DNA of 12,587 nucleotides from Bacteroidales bacterium. GTDB taxonomy: Bacteria; Bacteroidota; Bacteroidia; Bacteroidales; JAOZQN01. Location of the stretch: NCBI GenBank assembly GCA_029938985.1, contig JAOZTW010000073.1, positions 1-12,587 on the forward strand, written 5' to 3'. Below, in pieces: positions 7,762-12,587 of the stretch. The notes below the pieces were generated by a model that did not search any database, was not told the DNA's origin, and worked only from the letters and a program-made list of their open reading frames with translations. Numbering within the stretch: position 1 is the stretch's first letter; each line of letters begins with the position of its first letter. The position numbers and the translations under genes are program-made.

Positions 7762-7792
7762 TTTGCCTAACATTAAAATAATATTACTTTTG
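7762..7792 (+). promoter_or_regulatory. Bacteroidetes-type promoter for the LolE-like gene and purA
   Basis: A -33 element TTTG (7762-7765) and a -7 element TACTTTTG (7785-7792, matching TAnnTTTG) are 19 nt apart, the spacing described for the primary sigma factor of Bacteroidetes. Transcription should start a few bases after 7792, leaving a leader of about 15 nt before the ATG at 7814. It starts 10 nt after the crcB stop, so it begins a new transcription unit. It is the clearest promoter in the window. Confidence 0.75.
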
Positions 7793-7813
7793 CATATACA
7801 TAAAAATTAATAA

Positions 7814-9067
7814 ATGAATACAGCACTTTTCATTGCACGTAAAATAACTAATAGCAAAGAAAATAAGAATAATATTTCTAATTCAATAATATCAATTGCT
7901 ATAATTGCCATCGCATTAAGTCTTTCAGTAATGATACTTTCGGTAGCTATAATAACTGGTTTTAAGAAAGAAATTAGAGAAAAAGTTATTGGATTTGGTT
8001 CACATATTTTAATTATGAATCATGATACTAATTCTTCTTATGAAACAATACCTATAAAAAAAAATCAGGATTTTTATAAAAATATAACAGATATTGAAGG
8101 AGTAAAACATATTCAAGTTTTTGGAATAAAGGCTGGCATAATTAAAACAGATACTCAAATTCAAGGGGTTGTATTAAAAGGGATTGGTAGTGATTTTGAT
8201 TGGACTTTTTTTGAAAAAAATATAATTGAAGGAAGACATTTTGTTGTTAATGATGAAAAAAAAACAAACGAAGTGGTTATTTCAAAATATATTTCTAATT
8301 TATTGAAACTGAATGTTGACGATAATCTTTATATGTATTTTATTCAAGACCCTCCACGATTTAGAAAATATAAAATAGTAGGTATTTATAACACTGGATT
8401 AGAAGAGTTTGACAAACTTTATGTACTATCTGATATTGCTGATATTCAAAAGTTAAATAACTGGACAGAATCAAAAGAGGAACTTGTTACAGGTTTTGAA
8501 ATATTAATAGATGATTTTAAAAACTTGGAACAACTAAGTAATGATGTTAGATTTAAAGTGGCATTCAAATTAGAAAAAGATGGCAGTAAATTAAAAGTAG
8601 AAAATATAAAAGAACGAAACCCGCAAATATTTGATTGGCTTTCGCTTACCGACATGAATGTTTGGGTGATTTTAACAATAATGCTTTTTGTGGCCACCAT
8701 TAATATGGTGTCGGGCCTGCTGATAATTATATTGGAAAAAACAAATATGATTGGCATACTTAAAGCAATAGGAAGTTCAAATGCTGAAATCCAAAAAATA
8801 TTTATTTATAATGCAATTTTCATAATGGGAAAAGGTATTTTGTGGGGCAACGCAATAGGATTGTCAATTAGTTTTATACAATATTATTTTAATATAATAC
8901 CATTAAATCCAACATCTTATTATGTTGATACAGTGCCAATTAACATACAACCATTACAAATTATTTTATTAAACATTGGAACTCTTTTTATCACATCTTT
9001 GATATTAATTATTCCATCATTTATAGTAACCAAAATAGAACCTATCAAAGCAATTCGTTTCAATTAA
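7814..9067 (+). CDS. FtsX-like ABC transporter permease (LolC/LolE type)
   Basis: This 417-residue inner-membrane permease has the type VII ABC architecture: an N-terminal helix with a long hydrophobic run (22-48, NSIISIAIIAIALSLSVMIL), a large periplasmic MacB-like domain (about 50-280), and three C-terminal helices (about 283-307, 332-358, 382-406). The cytoplasmic coupling segment EKTNMIGILKAIGSS (308-322) and the closing PSFIVTKIEPIKAIRFN (401-417) are hallmarks of LolC/LolE, which with the ATPase LolD release lipoproteins from the inner membrane to the LolA carrier. No LolD gene or second permease is in the window, so it may work as a homodimer with a distantly encoded ATPase; a MacB-like exporter role cannot be excluded. 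A canonical promoter precedes it and purA follows after 25 nt, which suggests an operon. Confidence 0.9.
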   Translation: MNTALFIARKITNSKENKNNISNSIISIAIIAIALSLSVMILSVAIITGFKKEIREKVIGFGSHILIMNHDTNSSYETIPIKKNQDFYKNITDIEGVKHIQVFGIKAGIIKTDTQIQGVVLKGIGSDFDWTFFEKNIIEGRHFVVNDEKKTNEVVISKYISNLLKLNVDDNLYMYFIQDPPRFRKYKIVGIYNTGLEEFDKLYVLSDIADIQKLNNWTESKEELVTGFEILIDDFKNLEQLSNDVRFKVAFKLEKDGSKLKVENIKERNPQIFDWLSLTDMNVWVILTIMLFVATINMVSGLLIIILEKTNMIGILKAIGSSNAEIQKIFIYNAIFIMGKGILWGNAIGLSISFIQYYFNIIPLNPTSYYVDTVPINIQPLQIILLNIGTLFITSLILIIPSFIVTKIEPIKAIRFN

Positions 9068-9092
9068 TTATTAATTTAAAAAAACAACAAAT

Positions 9093-10355
9093 ATGAAATT
9101 AGATGTACTACTCGGTCTGCAATGGGGCGATGAAGGAAAAGGAAAAATAGTAGATGTATTAAGTCCTAATTACAAAGCGATAGCAAGATTTCAAGGTGGA
9201 CCAAACGCAGGACACACTCTAAAATTTAATGATAAAAAATACGTACTTCACACAATTCCTTCTGGTGTATTTAGGGATAACACCGAAAATATTATTGGTA
9301 ATGGAGTTGTAATAGACCCAATTATAATAAATAAGGAAATAACAAAAATTGAAAATGATGCTTCTGATTTGAAAAAACATCTGTTAATTTCCAAAAAAGC
9401 TCACCTTATACTTCCTACACACCGCATACTTGATGCAGCACAAGAAGCGGCAAAAGGAAAAGATAAGATTGGTTCAACTCTAAAAGGTATTTCGCCAACC
9501 TACACTGACAAAATTGGACGTAACGGTCTAAGAATTGGAGATATATTATCACCAAATTTTATGGACAAATATAATAAATTGATTGAAAAACATAAAAAAC
9601 AACTCAAACATTTTGATTTTGAATACGATTTAGCTGAGTTTGAAAAAGGTTGGTTTGAAGGAATAGAACTTATTAAAAAATTCAAAATAATTGATAGTGA
9701 AATTTATATTAATAAACTTTTGGACGAAGAAAATAATATTCTCGCCGAAGGAGCACAAGGCACGCTTTTAGATGTGGAATTTGGTTCATATCCTTTTGTA
9801 ACCTCTTCTAATACAATAGCTGCAGGAGCATGTACAGGCTTGGGAGTTGCTCCTAACAAAATAGGAGAAGTATATGGAATTTTTAAAGCATATTGCACAA
9901 GGGTTGGTAGTGGACCGTTTCCTACAGAACTTTTTGATGAAACAGGTAAACGTATGCAAGATGTTGGTAATGAGTTTGGAGCAACAACTGGTCGTCCACG
10001 TCGTTGTGGTTGGTTAGATTTAGTAATATTAAAATATTCAATAATGTTAAACGGTGTTACACAACTTGTTATAACAAAATCCGACGTACTTTCTGGATTC
10101 GAAACAATAAAAATTGCTACTTCCTATAAAGTAAATGGAGAAGAAATTGATTATTTACCTTATGAAATTAATGAAAAAATAGAACCAATATATACAGAAC
10201 TACAAGGTTGGTCGCAAGATATTTCAAAAATACAATCTTTTTCAGAACTACCTACTAACTTTAAAATATTTATACAATATGTTGAAAAATTTGTTGGTGT
10301 ACCAATAAAATTTGTTTCAGTTGGTCCTAAAAGAAAAGAAATGATATTTATATAA
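9093..10355 (+). CDS. purA: Adenylosuccinate synthetase
   Basis: PurA catalyses the GTP-dependent joining of IMP and aspartate to adenylosuccinate, the first committed step of AMP synthesis, in the cytoplasm. The 420-residue length is normal. Motifs seen are the P-loop-like GLQWGDEGKGKIVDVL (8-23) with catalytic Asp13, GGPNAGHT (35-42) with His41, IGRNGLRIGDIL (141-152), the IMP-loop AEGAQGTLLDVEFG (218-231), SGPFPTEL (273-280), the aspartate-binding loop GATTGRPRRCGWLDL (296-310) and the guanine-recognition TKSD (328-331). Every diagnostic residue is present and no truncation is evident. It lies 25 nt after the LolC/E-type permease gene and probably shares its promoter. An 11-bp repeat array begins 10 nt after its stop codon, and the likely terminator hairpin is about 160 nt downstream. 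Confidence 0.99.
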   Translation: MKLDVLLGLQWGDEGKGKIVDVLSPNYKAIARFQGGPNAGHTLKFNDKKYVLHTIPSGVFRDNTENIIGNGVVIDPIIINKEITKIENDASDLKKHLLISKKAHLILPTHRILDAAQEAAKGKDKIGSTLKGISPTYTDKIGRNGLRIGDILSPNFMDKYNKLIEKHKKQLKHFDFEYDLAEFEKGWFEGIELIKKFKIIDSEIYINKLLDEENNILAEGAQGTLLDVEFGSYPFVTSSNTIAAGACTGLGVAPNKIGEVYGIFKAYCTRVGSGPFPTELFDETGKRMQDVGNEFGATTGRPRRCGWLDLVILKYSIMLNGVTQLVITKSDVLSGFETIKIATSYKVNGEEIDYLPYEINEKIEPIYTELQGWSQDISKIQSFSELPTNFKIFIQYVEKFVGVPIKFVSVGPKRKEMIFI

Positions 10356-10364
10356 AAATTAAAT

Positions 10365-10408
10365 ACGGTTGAAATTATATTGAAATATGGTTGAAATTAT
10401 ATTGTATT
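10365..10408 (+). repeat. 11-bp repeat array, left block (plus orientation)
   Basis: Four tandem 11-mers begin 10 nt after the purA stop: ACGGTTGAAAT (10365), TATATTGAAAT (10376), ATGGTTGAAAT (10387) and a decayed TATATTGTATT (10398). The core TTGAAAT recurs every 11 bp, and alternating flanks give a 22-bp superperiod. It is the inverted partner of the block at 10550-10593 and matches the array at the window end. The family is not one I can name. Confidence 0.8.
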
Positions 10409-10486
10409 CTATACAAAAGTTTTTACCTGTTTATATATTTGTAACATGCTAAATGATAAGATTATATGTAAATGCGTAAGCAACAT

Positions 10487-10510
10487 TAAATAGGTCTTAG
10501 ACCTTATTTA
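10487..10510. repeat. Imperfect hairpin upstream of terminator
   Basis: TAAATAGGTCT (10487-10497) pairs with AGACCTTATTTA (10499-10510), with a single-base bulge. The GGTC/GACC pairs make this one of the most GC-rich stems in the intergenic region. It may form part of a tandem terminator or of a small structured RNA with the hairpin that follows. Confidence 0.5.
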
Positions 10511-10516
10511 TATTGT

Positions 10517-10540
10517 AAAACTTTGTTTTAACAAAGTTTT
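10517..10540. terminator. Bidirectional intrinsic terminator between purA and SPOR gene
   Basis: AAAACTTTGTT (10517-10527) is the reverse complement of AACAAAGTTTT (10530-10540), with a TT centre. A T-run follows on the plus strand (10537-10542) and the A-run on the left gives a T-run on the minus strand. This suits the convergent purA (plus) and SPOR-protein (minus) genes on either side. Confidence 0.6.
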
Positions 10541-10549
10541 TTAATTATT

Positions 10550-10593
10550 TAATCAACCGTATTTCAATTGAAATTCAACCGTGTTTCATTTAT
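10550..10593 (-). repeat. 11-bp repeat array, right block (minus orientation)
   Basis: Read on the minus strand the units are a decayed ATAAATGAAAC (10593-10583), ACGGTTGAATT (10582-10572), TCAATTGAAAT (10571-10561) and ACGGTTGATTA (10560-10550). Same 11/22-bp periodicity as the left block and aligning to it without gaps over about 30 nt, so the two are an inverted pair. The decayed unit overlaps the SPOR gene stop codon (10588-10586). Confidence 0.78.
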
Positions 10594-11647
10594 TTCTATT
10601 ATAACAAGGGTGTTTGTATGGGTCACATACATCTTCTATGTTTTCAACACGTTTCCAACCATCAATAAAAGCAACTATGAATGAGCCTTTTATTTGCATT
10701 TCTTCTTCTGCTAAACAGGCATCTTCATATTCAGTATATTCTCCAACAAGATATTTAATCCATTCTCCATGAATATCTTCTATTAATACTGTTGTTTCTG
10801 GATCAAAATCAGGCCAAATACTTTTAAGTTTTGTATCCGAAAGTTTAACTTTAGAAGCCGCTATTTGAATACGAAAAATTACATTTTCTTGTTTTATTTC
10901 CGAAATATTATTATTTTCTGAAGTATTGTTGTGTTCCGATGTATTATTATTCTCGGAAGTATTATTAATTGTCTCATTATTTGTGGTTTCATTATTATTT
11001 GAGTTTCCCACTATTTTAGTATTATTAGATGTTTCATTAATAATTTCATTTGTATTAAAAAAAGTTTTATAAACTTGCATTTGATATATAATTGCTTCAT
11101 TTTCTAACTGTTCGGCATTTTGACATATTTCATAATATTTTTCATCATTTTTTTTCAGTGACTTCGCTTTATTTCGTTCTGAAATTGATTTTTTATGAGT
11201 TTTTTTTGCCAGTGTAATATTTTCATTCATAATTTTTTTATTACCATCTGTAGCATCTTTTATTATTTTTGACAAATTTATACGATACAAATTATAAGTT
11301 GATTTATTTGCTTCGGAATATTTTAATGTGCTTTTTATTAATTGTTTATAAGCTACTCTCTTTTGTTTTTTTTGCTTTTTAATTATTTTTTTCTTCTTCC
11401 GTCCTTTTGCTGATGCAATTTGAGATTCAAATTCTTCTACTTTATTAAGTTCTGTTTCACCTTTTGTTTTTAAATTATCTCCCTCCTTTTTTATTTTCAA
11501 TATATTATCAAGTTCTTTTCTCTCTTCGGAAGACATTAAATTTTTAATCTCATCAATTTCTATAAGATTTGTTTGTGAAAATGCGACTACCTGAAAAGTT
11601 AAAACTAAAAATATTGTTAATAGTTTGAAATTTAGTATATTATTCAT
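10586..11647 (-). CDS. Secreted coiled protein with C-terminal SPOR-like domain
   Basis: This is a 353-residue exported protein. A signal peptide covers residues 1-24 (hydrophobic core LLTIFLVLTFQVVAFSQ). Residues 30-200 are a charged, lysine/glutamate-rich helical region, probably coiled coil, including a very basic patch KGRKKKKIIKKQKKQKR (81-97). Residues 203-250 form a low-complexity Asn/Thr/Ser/Glu linker with a 6-residue repeat near TSENNN (230-249). The C-terminus (257-333) resembles a SPOR domain: FRIQIAAS (258-265), WIKYLVGEYTEYEDA (296-310) and SFIVAFIDGWKRV (322-334), the pattern for binding denuded peptidoglycan glycans at division or remodelling sites. The tail carries two cysteines (341, 348) that could form a disulfide. 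No homologue is named with certainty; the SPOR assignment is moderate. It is convergent with purA. Confidence 0.78.
   Translation of the reverse strand: MNNILNFKLLTIFLVLTFQVVAFSQTNLIEIDEIKNLMSSEERKELDNILKIKKEGDNLKTKGETELNKVEEFESQIASAKGRKKKKIIKKQKKQKRVAYKQLIKSTLKYSEANKSTYNLYRINLSKIIKDATDGNKKIMNENITLAKKTHKKSISERNKAKSLKKNDEKYYEICQNAEQLENEAIIYQMQVYKTFFNTNEIINETSNNTKIVGNSNNNETTNNETINNTSENNNTSEHNNTSENNNISEIKQENVIFRIQIAASKVKLSDTKLKSIWPDFDPETTVLIEDIHGEWIKYLVGEYTEYEDACLAEEEMQIKGSFIVAFIDGWKRVENIEDVCDPYKHPCYNRNK
10898..10960 (-). repeat. In-gene 18-bp tandem repeat encoding Asn/Ser/Thr/Glu linker
   Basis: Codons 230-250 of the SPOR-like gene encode three successive near-copies of TSENNN (TSENNN, TSEHNN, TSENNN) followed by a decayed ISE. 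This gives an 18-bp period with A/T-rich codons. It lies just before the SPOR-like domain and looks like a flexible spacer whose copy number could vary between strains. Confidence 0.65.
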
Positions 11648-11950
11648 TTTATTGTTTTTTAAAATTATCTTTTGATATTATAATCAAATTTTGTGCAAAA
11701 AGTAAATAATTAACGAAAAAAATAAAAATATATTTGTAACTAATTAATAAATTTACAAAAAAATATTTCATATAGAAAAAATGAATAATTATATAATACC
11801 AAAATAAGCTGTTTTTTATTCTTTTAATAATTTAAAAATAGATTAATAATGAGACATTTAATGATAATTAATGTTTTTTAAATGTAAAACAAACAGAGAA
11901 CTTTGAGTTACTTTTTTTCTTTTTCCGTTAATCTCATGTTTTTATAAATT
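11648..11950. other. 303-bp AT-rich gap between SPOR and PAP2 genes
   Basis: No gene was found. It is the upstream region of the SPOR-like gene and the downstream region of PAP2, both on the minus strand. The nearest thing to a -7 box on the minus strand is TACTTTTTG (11704-11696), which has one base too many and no partner at -33. AT-only inverted repeats occur at 11854-11885 (ACATTTAA with TTAAATGT, 16-nt loop); they could end PAP2 transcription but lack a clear T-run on the minus strand. Confidence 0.5.
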
Positions 11951-12523
11951 TCAGTGTTTAAATTTTTGTGAAATATTTAAAATTTTTAATGAAATATAAT
12001 AAAAAATATAACCAAATAATGAACCAAATAATGCACCACCAATCACATCAGCAGGAAAATGAACTCCAAGATAAATTCGACTATAGGATATAATAATAGC
12101 CCATGACAAAATGAGTATAGAAAAATATTTATTTTTAAAAATTAAACTTGTAAAAACAGAAATTACAAAACTATTGGTAGCATGGGAGGATATAAAGCCG
12201 TATTTTCCACCACATTTATTTTTCACAATGTGGACTAAATCAGCTATTTCTGGATTGTGACATGGTCTTAGTCTTTCAAAAACATTTTTAAAAAGATGTA
12301 CCGAAAGTTTATCTGCAATAGTAACAGCAAGTATAAGTCCTACAACAAAAACAAATCCTTTGAGTTTATATTTTTTGAAAACAAAAAAAAGAATTGTTAG
12401 ATACAAAGGTATTGAAGCATACTTATTGCTTAACCACCACATTATTTCGTCAAAAACAGAAGAATGTAAACCATTCAAAAAAAGAAAAATACTTTTGTCT
12501 AAATTTACTAAAAAATCAAACAT
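11951..12523 (-). CDS. PAP2-family membrane phosphatase
   Basis: This 190-residue polytopic membrane protein of the PAP2 superfamily dephosphorylates lipid phosphates or pyrophosphates such as undecaprenyl pyrophosphate or phosphatidate; the substrate cannot be read from sequence. All three phosphatase motifs are present: K-x6-RP as KNVFERLRP (79-87), a variant PSGH motif as ISSHATNSF (111-119, His114), and SR-x5-H-x3-D as SRIYLGVHFPAD (148-159, with His155 as the nucleophile and Asp159). About five hydrophobic helices surround them. Replacement of PSGH by SSHA is a conservative but notable variant. The start at 12523 has an A/T-rich leader and is the first ATG of the frame. A repeat array begins 7 nt upstream, so any promoter lies within or beyond it. 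Likely role: recycling of the lipid carrier for glycan synthesis. Confidence 0.93.
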   Translation of the reverse strand: MFDFLVNLDKSIFLFLNGLHSSVFDEIMWWLSNKYASIPLYLTILFFVFKKYKLKGFVFVVGLILAVTIADKLSVHLFKNVFERLRPCHNPEIADLVHIVKNKCGGKYGFISSHATNSFVISVFTSLIFKNKYFSILILSWAIIISYSRIYLGVHFPADVIGGALFGSLFGYIFYYISLKILNISQKFKH

Positions 12524-12530
12524 TTTTTAT

Positions 12531-12587
12531 ACGGTTGAAATACAATGGAAATTCAGTTGAAATACAATGGAAATTCAGTTGAAATAC
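12531..12587 (+). repeat. 11-bp repeat array at window edge, next to PAP2 start
   Basis: Five clean 11-mers run off the window end: ACGGTTGAAAT (12531), ACAATGGAAAT (12542), TCAGTTGAAAT (12553), ACAATGGAAAT (12564), TCAGTTGAAAT (12575), then AC. The strict alternation makes a perfect 22-bp tandem repeat. It has the same consensus as the two blocks near 10365 and 10550. It lies immediately 5' of the PAP2 start on the opposite strand, so it would be in the 5' leader if the promoter is further away. Its full extent is unknown. Confidence 0.85.

Larger units (their letters stand above)
10409..10549. other. Non-coding core between inverted repeat arrays; possible small RNA
   Basis: No credible gene is seen in this stretch of the 230-bp purA/SPOR gap. 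It contains a lone TATATTTG (10434-10441), which fits the Bacteroidetes -7 consensus TAnnTTTG but has no TTTG at the required -33 distance. After it come about 45 nt with no clear structure, a bulged hairpin (10487-10510) and the terminator hairpin (10517-10540). If the -7 box is active, a short RNA of about 95 nt would result. The only reading frame (ATG 10446, 15 codons) is discounted. Confidence 0.35.

Noticed and set aside
7740..7764. AT-only inverted repeat around the crcB stop as a terminator
   Set aside because: It consists of A and T runs that pair by composition alone and overlaps the promoter -33 region.
10446..10493. Fifteen-codon frame MLNDKIICKCVSNIK, reminiscent of a [2Fe-2S] BFD-like cysteine motif
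   Set aside because: It is too short, no homologous continuation is seen after the stop, and it lies in a region better explained as structured non-coding DNA.
11854..11885. ACATTTAA/TTAAATGT inverted repeat as a terminator
   Set aside because: It is AT-only with a 16-nt loop; the T-run suits the plus strand, where no gene ends. Kept only as a note on the gap.
12360..12582. Plus-strand frames of 62 and 66 residues at the window end
   Set aside because: They overlap the PAP2 gene on the opposite strand and end in the repeat array, whose translation gives a repeated IQWKFS; they look like shadows.
12531..12587. Possible CRISPR array
   Set aside because: The units are 11 or 22 bp in direct tandem with no unique spacers, so this is a tandem repeat rather than a CRISPR.

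Overview
This 12.6 kb window is strongly AT-rich chromosomal DNA that looks like Bacteroidota, probably an uncultured Bacteroidia/Bacteroidales-type lineage. The reasons are the ParB / DUF5683 / LysM-bearing MltD gene order, the GT2 plus phosphotransferase-scaffold fusion, A-rich leaders in place of Shine-Dalgarno sites, and a textbook Bacteroidetes sigma promoter (TTTG, 19 nt, TAnnTTTG) ahead of the LolC/E-type gene. No tRNA, rRNA, CRISPR or transposase is visible.

Layout. (1) 187-3377, plus strand: parB (chromosome segregation), a DUF5683 envelope protein and the MltD-type lytic transglycosylase, ending at an almost perfect long palindrome (3384-3424). (2) 3478-5271, plus strand: a compact pair with no housekeeping role, a DUF262 (GmrS-like, ParB-fold NTPase/nuclease) gene and a HEPN-domain protein 6 nt downstream with an R-x6-H motif. 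It is wedged between housekeeping genes and looks like a small defence or toxin-type module. (3) 5422-7751, plus strand: a membrane glycosyltransferase in which a GT2 domain is fused to a phosphoglycosyltransferase scaffold whose catalytic core is deleted, overlapping by 4 nt the fluoride channel gene crcB. (4) 7814-10355, plus strand: a well-defined promoter, then an FtsX/LolE-type ABC permease and purA, apparently an operon. (5) 10356-10585: an intergenic region bracketed by inverted arrays of an 11-bp repeat, holding two tandem hairpins (one a likely bidirectional terminator) and a lone promoter -7 box. (6) 10586-12523, minus strand: a secreted SPOR-like protein with a coiled, lysine-rich body and Asn/Ser/Thr/Glu linker repeats, a 303-bp gap, and a PAP2-family membrane phosphatase. 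A third array of the 11-bp repeat runs off the window end just upstream of the PAP2 start.

Most genes serve the cell envelope or chromosome: segregation, peptidoglycan remodelling, glycan synthesis, lipoprotein export, lipid phosphate recycling and peptidoglycan binding. The two items that housekeeping does not explain are the DUF262-HEPN pair and the family of 11/22-bp phased intergenic repeats that hug gene ends. All family assignments are from reading motifs; no searches were run.
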